A program made the translations under genes and the position numbers. From Auricularia sp. M13 (taxonomy: Eukaryota; Basidiomycota; Agaricomycetes; Auriculariales; Auriculariaceae), in contig CM073193.1 in NCBI GenBank assembly GCA_037042915.1, positions 3,348,001 through 3,412,000 on the forward strand: a stretch of DNA of 64,000 nt. Direction: 5' to 3'. Shown here in pieces: positions 52,373-61,611 of this stretch. The number at the start of each line of letters is the position of its first letter. Positions within the stretch are counted from its first letter, which is position 1. The notes under the pieces are model-generated. The model was not told the DNA's origin. It saw nothing but the letters and a program-made list of their open reading frames with translations, and searched no databases.

Positions 52373-53726
52373 TCAGGCTTGGATACCTGGGACGGAGTAA
52401 TATACGGTGAGGAGCACTAGCAAGTGCAGCCCACGGTACAGTCCGCCAATGCCCTCTTTACGCAGGATACTCCGCATCGCGTCCGGGACACCGTCGTACT
52501 GATATCCCAGCGTGTTCAGCCCGCGGACCTGCATCTTGCATCGCAAGATGTCGAACGGATACGTCGACGTCTGCGAGATGGAGCCTTGCGGTCGCCTAAT
52601 GTCAGCAGGTGCGCATATCGCTTGTGGCGGACACAAGGCGCACCCGCTAGCGCGCCACACAGCAACGTCTGGGGACCTGTCGTCTTTCCAGGCGGTGTGA
52701 TGTATCCACGAATTGCTCTTCCATATTCGTGTGAGCGCTCGGTTCTCTGGTCACAGTCTAAACAGGGACGCACTCGTACACGGCGCAAGTTGATACCGAC
52801 ATAAGGTGTGATGCCAACAGCAGTAGAGAGAACGCCGCTGTACAGCGCGCGCACGCCGCCTTCTTCGCGCATAAGTCGAGGTATCGCAAAGCAACGAACA
52901 TACCTTTCACCATTATCTCCCACATGCCGGGTATCTTTGTAGGCTGGGGCCGTTGTAGTACGGAGGATGTTGCCGCAGAAGTGGATGCACAGGTATGGTA
53001 CAGCGCGTTCACCGTGGTAAGGCCGCCCGATGACGACGACGCTGAGGACGTTGTGACTGTTGGCGGGCACAGAAGCTCGTGGGCGTCTTGACGGACATGG
53101 CGGCCCACGTAGTGGAGAGCCTGGCGCGAACAAGGTCAAGCGGGCATGTCGTCGCTGCGGGAAAGATGTTGAGATCGTGGCGCGATGCAGATCAAGCGGG
53201 CGCCTAATCCAATACTCACCAACGGAGGTTATGCCTGCCAGCGCGCCACTCAACAGCCAGGTGGGCGTGTCGAGCTCGGACGAGCGGTATCGTTGGAAGA
53301 AATGCAGATTGCATCTGCGAGCTGTGCGCGGCGGGCAGACACGGGCACGACGAACCAGCTTCAGTTGCTCGTAGCTGGGAGGGACGGTTAGCGCGATCTG
53401 ATATACCAACTGGCATATGCGTACGTGGTGAGCTGGATGCCGCTGTAGGAAATGATGCGGACGCAGTTGGTGCCCTTGCCGCACATGTCGACCTTGAAGC
53501 CCTCCTCGCGCCATATACGGACAAGAGAAGGCCATACACCATTACACTGTCCGTCAGTGTCCGGCGACTGCAATTGTCTGTGACGCGACCAACGGTGAGC
53601 ATGGCAGCAAGACTGGGCGCCTTAGACTGACTGTATAATTTTAAGCCGCTCGAGCAGCGAGACAACGGCGCGCGACGCGGCACCAGGGAAACCTCCCGCG
53701 ATAACGAGAGCTGCGGGTTCCGCCAT
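52373..53726 (-). pseudogene. Mitochondrial carrier family pseudogene (CoA-carrier-like)
   Basis: Three carrier repeats can be followed on the minus strand. Repeat 1 begins MAEPAALVIAGGFPGAASRA and has VVSLLERLKI where the family needs VSPLERLKI; the essential Pro of PX[DE]XX[KR] is Leu. After an intron it reads VRIWREEGFKVDMCGKGTNC and VRIISYSGIQLTTY. Repeat 2 keeps LDTPTWLLSGALAGITSV, but the signature has decayed to RRPLDLHRA. It then reads REEGGVRALYSGVLSTAVGI. Repeat 3 keeps SQTSTYPFDILRCKMQVRGL and EGIGGLYRGL, then loses the last helix. Linking these requires several frame changes. The pattern fits the SLC25A42/SLC25A16 (Leu5) type. As a functional carrier it is very unlikely. Confidence 0.82.
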
Positions 53727-54982
53727 GGGATACGCGGGCGGCAGCCGATGTCGACGGTGGCGACGAGGTCAATGCGAGTGTCGCGTCGGACAGTGGTTCA
53801 TAAGGAAAGGCGAGTGCGGAAATTCATCCCGCGTCAATCCGACCGGCCCTTCAATAATGCTAAGCTCCTATCAACTCTTTGTTCAAGAACTCGTGTCAGT
53901 CCTTACGACCACCGGGGAACAGGCCCGAGCGCGGTGGTGTCGAACATGCTGGGCATTGCTCGTTCGCTGCTGAGCTTGTCTTTGTGCTGGGTTGCACATG
54001 CTAGAGTTGAGCGTCAGTAACAGGTACTGGCAGCGAAGGGGAACGGCGATGGAAGGCGTTCGATGTGGACAACGACAACTACGAGAACCTGGAGTGGCGG
54101 GTGCGCGATGGGGACAAAGGAATGGCTGCCTACGTACCGATTGCGAACATGGACCTGTCTCGGGCTGTGCAGATATGCAAAACGCGCTTGCATGCGCTGC
54201 GAATGAAGCAATGGTGCAGCTACATGAACCATGAGCGGCCATGTCAAGACAACGGGACACCGGTACACATACGATCTTCGCAGTCTATTCGTTGACGGTG
54301 CGTATTCGGCACACCTCTCTGCACGATTGGCAGGTACGAGCACGCAAATGCGGGCAAGCCCGTCCACGGAATGGTGGCTGGATTGAGCCTCGCCCATTCC
54401 ACGTTCGAGATGTCCGCTGCAGACAAGTTAGACTGTCAGTCGTGTTATGCAATTCCCTTAGAGCGTAACACGGGCGCACCCAGCTGTACAGCGCGCAGCG
54501 CGTGCAAGCCTGCCGCGGGCGATCGACTGTGGGATGGGACCTGTGACACGGCAGAGCCGGGTGAACGCGGTTGGGTCGCGACGAATCCAGGGAAGAGATG
54601 CGCGTCGGACTTGGTATTCAAACGCGCGCGAACTCAGCATGAGCAATATCGATCGTCAGTCGTCACTGAGCTGCGGCTTGGGGCCTTGAGGCCCGGGAAT
54701 CACATTGGCTATATATTGCTTCTGAACCCCCCGATTCTGGACACAGTCTCACGGACTCCCCCCCCCCCCATTTGAGCTTCAACGCCACAGAGCTGTCAAT
54801 GCATGGATGACTCGTTTCTGCCATGTTTGATGTGTTCTATAAGTGCCACGCGAGCGCTCTTAATCTCATCGACGTGACAGATAGCGACCCAGTGTCAAGC
54901 TCTGAATCGCGAACTGCTGTGCCTATATTCTGCTGCGTCGGACTACGAGACTGGTTACAGTACGAGCAAATTCGAGCGCGCG
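53727..54982. other. Degenerate region, no gene assigned
   Basis: About 1.25 kb with scattered coding-like pieces on the plus strand (VSNMLGIARSLLSLSLCWVA; DNDNYENLEWRVRDGDKGM; GKPVHGMVAGLSLAH) interrupted by stops and frame changes. They may be remains of one gene with a signal peptide, but I recognise no family. A run of 12 C lies at 54758-54769. Confidence 0.4.
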
Positions 54983-55849
54983 TTACATGGGAGACCCGGT
55001 GCCAACGCCAGTCTGCGAGGCGGCAATGCCGTGAGCCTGCCTGCAGGCGAGAGATCGAAACCAGTGCATCTTCCTCAGGAGCTCAGTTTCGAAGGAGAAA
55101 CCGCAGCCGCCGTTGCACGCATACAGTCTTGGTTGACCGTGCGACGCATAATGCTCTTCCGCTTTCTGCGCGTCCGTGGACACTTGATGGCAGATCACGC
55201 ATACAAGCGCAAAGGGCGGGGGCGAGCCCAGCACGCGGCTTCCCATGCCGTTGGTCGCCCATGTTGACGACGGAGGTGCCAGCTCGTGCAGAGGATTTCC
55301 CTCGAGGCTGACCACGGCCTGGTTCTGGTCCACGGAGCGAACGACGGCGGCGGAGCGTTCTTTCGTCGGGGGCACGTCAGGTACAGCAAAAGACACTTTC
55401 CTGTCCCTGCGAGCGCTTCCCTTGACGGGCGGCGGTGGTGTGACTGGCTCGGGCGGCGGTGTGATGGTCTCGATCGGCTGCCGCGCGATTTCCATAGAGT
55501 AGACATACGGATGAGACTGGGGCACGGATTCTCCAGTCTGGAGCGGCGCTGGGGAGCTCACCAGCTGGTGGCTGTGGTCGATGTCAGCGCTGGGCAGCCG
55601 AGGCACATTTGCTTGTGAAGGACTGTGCCTTTGGGAGGAGGTGATGCCAGTGTCCCACTCAACAGTGCTGAGAGTTGCGAGCGGTTCAGGAGAAAGCAAT
55701 GTCCGAGCCAGAAGCTGCGGCAGCGAGAACCCGTACGTGAGGAGCGTTGGTGGCAACTGGGGAGTTTCAGGCACCAGGGCCGACGAGTTTGAGAGCGAGG
55801 GAATCGACGCGATGTTTCCGATGGGGGACGGGGGCGGCGTTGGCTGCAT
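54983..55849 (-). CDS. C2H2-type zinc-finger protein, unknown
   Basis: This intronless ORF of 288 residues has a disordered N-terminal two thirds rich in Pro/Ser/Thr (TPPPSPIGNIASIPSLSNSS, ETITPPPEPVTPPPPVKGSA) and a short basic RRDRKVSFAVPD motif. Near the C-terminus is one classical finger, CVICHQVSTDAQKAEEHYAS followed by H (C-x2-C-x12-H-x3-H). A second, non-standard one follows, ACNGGCGFSFETELLRKMHW continuing to a Cys (C-x3-C-x12-H-x6-C). The frame is clean over its whole length despite lying among pseudogenes. A transcription regulator is plausible but unproven. Confidence 0.6.
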   Translation of the reverse strand: MQPTPPPSPIGNIASIPSLSNSSALVPETPQLPPTLLTYGFSLPQLLARTLLSPEPLATLSTVEWDTGITSSQRHSPSQANVPRLPSADIDHSHQLVSSPAPLQTGESVPQSHPYVYSMEIARQPIETITPPPEPVTPPPPVKGSARRDRKVSFAVPDVPPTKERSAAVVRSVDQNQAVVSLEGNPLHELAPPSSTWATNGMGSRVLGSPPPFALVCVICHQVSTDAQKAEEHYASHGQPRLYACNGGCGFSFETELLRKMHWFRSLACRQAHGIAASQTGVGTGSPM

Positions 55850-56234
55850 GGTGACAACTTGTGGGAGGGGGGAAGACGTCGAGAGACGTACTTAAGTGCG
55901 GCTAGCCGGAACTGGCCCGTCTATTCAGGCGAGGCTGGAAACGATGGCATTTTCGGGAGCGCGCGTAAGATTTCAATAGTCGGCAGCTGTGCGAATGGGG
56001 GAGGGCTGTCGACAGTACCAAAATGACGTGATGCATTTGCGAATAGGGTTTTCACTCACACGTCCATGGCTGTTTTGGCTTGGTCGCTGTCGCTTTGACG
56101 GTTTGCTGTGGCCCTCTCGACTCGAAGCAACTTTTTTTTTGGATTGGATGTCTGTAATTTTTTTCACAACTGACAGCATGAAAGGACGAGCTTCCAAGGG
56201 TGAGGTGTGTTGCAATCAGGCGTGAGCTGGATGG
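55850..56234. other. Intergenic, no gene seen
   Basis: About 385 bases between the C2H2 gene start and the end of the small membrane protein. An open minus-strand frame at 55973-56215 has no coding character that I could support. Confidence 0.4.
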
Positions 56235-56889
56235 TCATGGAAAAAAGATCGTGGAACTCCTCATCGTCTTCAAGGGGAGATGGTCATCAGAAGCACCACT
56301 AATGACGATTTTGGGGACGACCGTGCTGGTAGGGCCGATACGAATTGTACAATGGCCTCGTGTTGGCTTCGCGGCCGGTGCTTCTGGTTCGCGAAGATCG
56401 GTTGCAACTTGGAAACTACTCTGGCGGATTCGGCTGAGCTGTTCATCTATGGTCGAGAAGCATCCAGTTAATTAAAGCGACGCCACAAGAGATCAGGAAC
56501 TCACAATGATAGGGCTGTTGATCTGGTCCGAACTGGGCCCATGGGACGGGGATCTGATCCGGATCTTGAGCACTCATGTCACTCTGTAACCTAAGCGAGC
56601 GTGCATTGTATCGGTGACAAGCTGGAAAGAGGGCGGCGGGGCATGCTTACGTCGTGGGAGAGGTGGGCCCTTCATCACCTGGCTGACAGGGGGCACCGGC
56701 CGGGTACACTCCAAGTGCCAAATTTTGGTGTTGTGCGTTGCCAGCACCTGCGATGCCAGCTATAGGCAGGATGTTGTGCCCTCTAGCAGCCAGACGCTGG
56801 ATGGCTGCAACTCCCACGACGATGGCGATGGCAACGATAGTGGAAACGAGGGCCACAGCGGCTACGGCCTGGGAGTTGTTTGGCGCCAT
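56235..56889 (-). CDS. Unknown small single-pass membrane protein
   Basis: Three exons with canonical introns (donors GTAAGC near 56650 and GTGAGT near 56510). The start MAPNNSQAVAAVALVSTIVA runs into one transmembrane helix (VALVSTIVAIAIVVGVAAI) followed by RLAARGHNILPIAGIAGAG. Exon 2 gives SDMSAQDPDQIPVPWAQFGP, and exon 3 gives EQLSRIRQSSFQVATDLREP and ends STIFFP. About 170 residues. An internal alternative with a longer first exon (56985) is possible. No family was recognised. Confidence 0.5.
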
Positions 56890-57609
56890 GAAGAGATCAT
56901 CTGCCCGCGTGTGTTTATAAACGTAGGATTTAGTTTGGACAGCTTGGATACGCTGAGGACGCACAGGTTGTTTTGTGGTTCCCACGTCGGCGCCCCCGCC
57001 ATCGGCCGTGATGGGGATCAGGGCGTATCGTTCGGATAAGTCGCATCATCGAAATGCGGGGCATTAGACCTGCCAGCCTATAGTAGAGCATGAGACTGGG
57101 ATGCGGCAAAGCCTTTGACGCCCACACGTTGGCCCAAGCTGTACTGCGCGGAGGGAGCATGAACAGAAAATCATCCACCACATCAGGGTCGGAGTTACTG
57201 ACTCCGAATATCCCGGGGGTTCCCGGTGTCAATAGCCATGGACTTGACTTGCACTTGACACTTGCGGGCGTCACAAACACTACAAGAAATTTCAAACGGA
57301 ATGCTACAGCAAAATGAATTTTGGTTGACATCAACTACTGCGAATCAGGAACACGTTGTGCGATTACAGTGAATGCGTGCTGAAGTTGAGAGGGCCGACA
57401 GCTGGGTGATCGATACGGGGCTGAAGCCGGGCATCATGAGCCGTGGCATCGAATGCGACTCGGGGTGGTGCAGGGTGAACCCGTCCTCAACGTTGCCGCT
57501 CGTTCGCCGTAGTGGCCAGTGCGGGTTATGCACGCTTTTGTATCGCGGCCCAGAGCGCGACAGAAGCCTGTTGAAACCGCGCGCCGCATCTTGGACGACG
57601 GACGACCGG
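56890..57609. other. No gene assigned
   Basis: About 720 bases with minus-strand ORFs of weak coding character. The part at 57345-57609 may belong to the 3' end of the Cys-rich gene to the right, but no convincing splice was found. Confidence 0.35.
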
Positions 57610-58635
57610 TTATGCGCGCCCATGAGCCTCGACTCGCGCGTCGCTCGTCGTTTCTGTCGTTCGACCTCTTCCCAGCACCTTAGATTCTGTGCGCAGGAGA
57701 GGTGTAGTCAGTAAGCCAGGCATAACGCGGACGTGTAGCGAACCTGCCTCCTCGATTCTCTTTGACGCGGCTTCTTCCTCGTCCGAGCCGTCCAATCGTC
57801 TCCGAGCGCGCTCGACTTTGTGTTCGCTAATGTCACTGTCCAGATTCACGTCGTTCGCCTTGCCCTTGCCCTTGCAACGCGTCGGACGGAGGAGTTTGGT
57901 TGGACTGCAGGCTGGGTCGCCGTCCGGTTTCTTTTGCAGATCGCCGTCCAACGGCAAGTGCTCGTGGGCCGCTTTTCGCGAGGGGATCACGGCACTCATG
58001 TCGATGCGAAACGGAAATGCGCGCGCATCCCAGACGAGCGGTGACGTTGCACAACGCATCGCAAAACAAGCCCTTGTGCCAATTTCCACTGATAACGGCA
58101 AGTCAATGTTGGGTCGCAGCAGGCTAGGATGAAGACGTTATACCGGGAGACGACGAATGCGAAGTCAGTCTTGCTCGTGTAGGTGATGTAAGTCGCATTA
58201 TACAGACCGCAAGGCTGCCACTCCGTGATGTTGGCCCACCTAGAAGACCGTGTTAATTTCATGTGCATAACAGAAAAGAAGATGACGCTCGTACGTGCAC
58301 TGAAGTTCAAACACACGATCCCGTTCACGTTGTTCGGGAAGGATGCGAGTTCGATTGTATTCGCAGGGGGACCCAGCGGTCTAATGCCCGAATGAGTGGG
58401 CAAGCAATGAAAAAGGGGGTGGAAGCCGCTCACCGTGGCGATTGAGCTGACAGGAGCTCCCCACGGGCACAAGCGGCTGGCACGCGTCGCCCTCGTCCGA
58501 ACAGAGCTGCCCGTCCGTGCAGCGTGGTGGGTACAATCCGGAGACGCAGATACTATTGGGGTTGCAGTACGCCATGTCGACGCAGTCACCCGACCAGCTG
58601 GAGCACGCGGAAAGAGCGCTCGCGCGGCGACTCAT
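57610..58635 (-). pseudogene. Cys-rich secreted-type protein gene, frame damaged
   Basis: The N-terminal exon (MSRRASALSACSSWSG) contains a dense Cys pattern, CVDMAYCNPNSICVSG, then RCTDGQLCSDEGDACQPLV and SSCQLNRH before a GTGAGC donor. The next exon should read PPANTIELASFPNNVNGIVC, but this lies one frame off; one extra C in the run at 58366-58370 restores it. A further exon reads WANITEWQPCGLYNATYITY and TDFAFVVSRYN. The arrangement (CNxxxICV, LNR, APPANxxELA, NGxVCLN) is one I know from basidiomycete-specific secreted or type I membrane Cys-rich proteins of unknown role. The 3' part (DISEHKVERARRRLDGSDEE) may be a cytosolic tail, but its connection is unclear. It is either a pseudogene or a gene with consensus errors. 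Confidence 0.5.
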
Positions 58636-59389
58636 TGCCAGTACTGCACTGGCCAGGGACGAGACGGCCCATGACAGAGCCGACCTTGCCGCTGACCTTG
58701 GACGGCACCGTGTGCGAGCGCGTTGTCGTCCGCCGAATTACTGGCCGACCATGAGCGGGACTTCTGCACTGAACCGCTAGGAGCCCGTTAGCAAGGATCA
58801 ATCAATAGAAAACTTGCAATTTGTACTGACCGGTGGTTGCGGCGGCGAAAGACGACGGGAAGCAGACTTATCACTGCAGGTCGCAACGAGCGGCGGCGGA
58901 CAGCTCGAGTGGCAGGAGGACAGCACACGCTCGCTGCTGGTACCGGCGACCAGCGGCGCCAAGCTGAGAAGGAGAGCGTAGCGATGAGTGCGGGCGGTGA
59001 CCATGGACTATCCCAATCGTTGGCGACGTCGAGGAGCGAAGACTTGCGCGGTGATGGACGCTCAACGGAGATGAGCACCGAGTAGAACTGGAGGGCGTGC
59101 GTGAAGCATGCGGGCGCCAGGGATACCGGAAATGCTCAAGGTCGCGGACGTCGCTACTGACAGCGGCGAGGTGCACGCAGGAGATGGCACACGGCCATTG
59201 ATGCTGGCGGCGGCAGCGGTCTGGCGACGAGCGCGAGGTATGCGGTGAGCGCGGCCAGTGTGTGAGACACGGGCTGCAGCCAGCGAGCTGCGGCGGATGC
59301 GCTCGATGTCATCATCAGCAGCGCGCACATGGTCTGACACAAGCGGGCGGGTTGCAGAGCGCGAACGTCGGGGACAGACGGGGTGGCGC
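58636..59389. other. Degenerate region, no gene assigned
   Basis: About 750 GC-rich bases. ORFs occur in all frames but none is supported. RPS2 similarity stops at about 59390. Confidence 0.4.
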
Positions 59390-60822
59390 GGAAGGTTGGC
59401 GGCCGAGGATGACGGACAGCTTGGCGAGGATGATGGCGCCACGGATGGCGGTCGGGACTTCCTTTGCGCACTTGACGACCTGACCGACGTGGCTGTCAAA
59501 GTCGTAAGGCCTTATAGCGCGTGCGCTAGCCGGCGCGCGTCTGCTCCTGGACAGGCTTGATCTTCACGACTTTGTCCTTGAGCCTGGTCAGGAGAATCCC
59601 ACGATCTGGTCCTCCTTGACCGGGGCGAGAGGAAATAAATCTCCTCCATCGACTTGATCTTGCCGCCATTCGCAAGTTGGCCGAGCTTGGACGCGGGTAC
59701 CCTGGCGCCGGACAGTCTGCTCGTGTGCGGTGCGAAGTGGCACGCTGTATCCTTCGGGCCCACTGATGAGACGCCGGCGACGTAGTACGTGAGCGCGAAT
59801 GTTGGGCCCGTGCTCCAGCTGTGCGAGTGGCTCGTGTGGGCGGGGTCGTTATGGTAGCCTGTGGTTGTGCGGTAACTTCCAAATGGTATGAGAATAAAGA
59901 AGGAAAGTGGGTGTCTGAAGGAATGGGTGCACACCCAAGGGACCCGTTGGCTGTGAAGTGAGGAGCGTAGACTGAACGCTGATGTCGCTGTAGAGCATGT
60001 ATCCCCACTCGCGGCGGAGCAGGTCCAAAGCTCTCTCGTCATTTCCGAGCTCGAAATGCGCTTGCAACTGCAGTGGACGGATCAGTCTCAACAGCTCGTC
60101 CACGTGTCAGAGCAAGAAACGGCGCACCTCGAACCCACCGACGAATGGCGACATGCTGTCGGGAAGCTCTGCGCACACAGGCCCAAGATCGATCCAGTTG
60201 CGTAGGAGGCCGTCACTGACATGCCGTGCCTGCTCGACGCTGGTCGTCAGGCTGAACAACACCGCGAAGGAATTGGCGTCCTGCGCGAAGAGCGACGACT
60301 CCACGTGTTGCGGTACAGGCCCTGCCCGTCGTCCCACAGCTGTTCGTTGTAGACTTCTTGAGCGCCTCAGCGCTCGAAGTGTACTGCACTGCGAGGTCGC
60401 CACGGTCCGCCAGAACCGCGAGGTTGGCCGCATCGGCCAGCACCTACAGCTGTTCCCCTCAGCCGTGCACTGGGGGCCCAATTATGAGGATTACTTACCT
60501 TGTAAAAAATGGCGTTCATTGCGGCATTGTGCCCGCCGCCGTTGTGCCCCCAGTCAGCCGTTCCAGCTTGATCCAGCAGGCCGGTGTCATCGACCTTGCT
60601 CTGCAAGAAGGGTGCAGCGTTCGTGTAGTCGTCCCAGTGAGCGTCGAGCCACTGATTCGTCAGCAACACCGCCTGCGCGGGACGAACACTGTATGCGCAC
60701 CACTCCTTCTCGTTGTCCTTGCGGCCTCCACGACGGCGACGGCGACGATCGGGTCCACGACTGCCCCGCCCGCGCTCACCGCCGCGCCAACGCCCGAATT
60801 CACTGTGTCCGTGTTCCGCCAT
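59390..60822 (-). pseudogene. RPS2: Ribosomal protein S2 (uS5) pseudogene with one intron
   Basis: Exon 1 (60701-60822) starts MAEHGHSEFGR and has the Arg/Gly block typical of Rps2, ending GRKDNEKEW. A GTGCGC donor at 60700 and an acceptor at 59702-59703 join Trp to VPASKLGQLANGGKIKSMEE, the conserved continuation, so the intron position is natural. After IYFLS the frame is lost. [18 protein letters not shown] is followed by a TAG (59526-59528) where the family has Gln of [26 protein letters not shown] and [10 protein letters not shown] follow, then all similarity ends before the uS5 C-terminal half. Retention of the intron argues for DNA duplication and against retrocopying. The intron is 999 bases and holds the GH78-like fragment. 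Confidence 0.85.
59715..60690 (-). pseudogene. GH78-like glycosidase C-terminal fragment inside RPS2 intron
   Basis: Within the RPS2 pseudogene intron, in the same orientation, lies the C-terminal part of a six-hairpin glycoside hydrolase resembling fungal GH78 alpha-L-rhamnosidases. It begins QAVLLTNQWLDAHWDDYTNA and continues DDTGLLDQAGTADWGHNGGG. An intron follows (GTAAGT...CTGTAG). Then come VLADAANLAVLADRGDLAVQ, NEQLWDDGQGLYRN, QDANSFAVLFSLTTSVEQAR, AELPDSMSPFVGGFEV, LRREWGYMLYSDISVQSTLL and HSHSWSTGPTFALTYYVAGV. Two one-base frame losses occur (around 60350 and 60300). The N-terminal half of the enzyme is absent. Family assignment rests on remembered motif patterns. Confidence 0.65.
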
Positions 60823-61611
60823 TTTTCGGAAGTCTCGAGGAAAGGGGCAGCGTATAGGCACACGCAGTGGATAGCACCAATAATGAACGTGCTGCAGCGG
60901 TCGGCGTGCGTCGACGCCAGCTGGTCGGTTCTGTCGGACTTCGGACTCATAGGGATGGTTCCGGCAGGAGCCGGAGGCCTTTCTCCTCTTGACCGCCCCG
61001 CCTGTAGTTCGGTTGACGGATTGTCGACTTGAGCGCAGACGGCGACGTGCGCCACCAGATCGTGCATGCGGCCCTACGTTCGCTCTGCAGCTCACGTTCC
61101 ATGGACCGCTGCATCTACACCATCCCTATATCCTTGCTCGTACCCGCACGCCGCCACATCTCTAGCCTCTACGACTGAGCCACGTCCTATTTCGTGCTCC
61201 CGTCTCCATCTGCCGCCATCGTCCAACAGCTCTCGATCATCGACCGCCAAGGCAGGCCTTGGCGCGCATCCCGACCTCATCACCCGCTACGACTCTTCCA
61301 ATCCTGTGCGCCAGCGTCTACCGCTCTTGCCCTGCGAGACGTGATGCCGTCTCGCACAGTATGCTACCTAGTCGATTCTAATAAAATTCGTTTTATCACT
61401 TGCATTTCTTCCATGCGCACTGGTTGCACGTCATCAACAATTGGATTAATGTATGAAAATATGACTTCTCGAACCCCTGGGCACATAAGACAACGGCGCG
61501 CATTACGACTAACATTACCGACTAAATGCAGACTGTTACGGTACCGTCCATCACGTATCTAAAGTCGTCGCCGTCGTGATCCCAGCGACGCAGTCACGAG
61601 CGGCGAGAGGT
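60823..61611. other. No gene seen
   Basis: About 790 bases between the RPS2 pseudogene start and the end of the right-edge gene. Composition becomes AT-rich near 61380-61500. No supported ORF or RNA gene was found. Confidence 0.45.

Noticed and set aside
59062-59499. Minus-strand ORF of 145 codons, Ser/Arg-rich
   Set aside because: Its frame differs from the RPS2 remnant ([12 protein letters not shown]) on the same strand, which is the real coding relic at this place.
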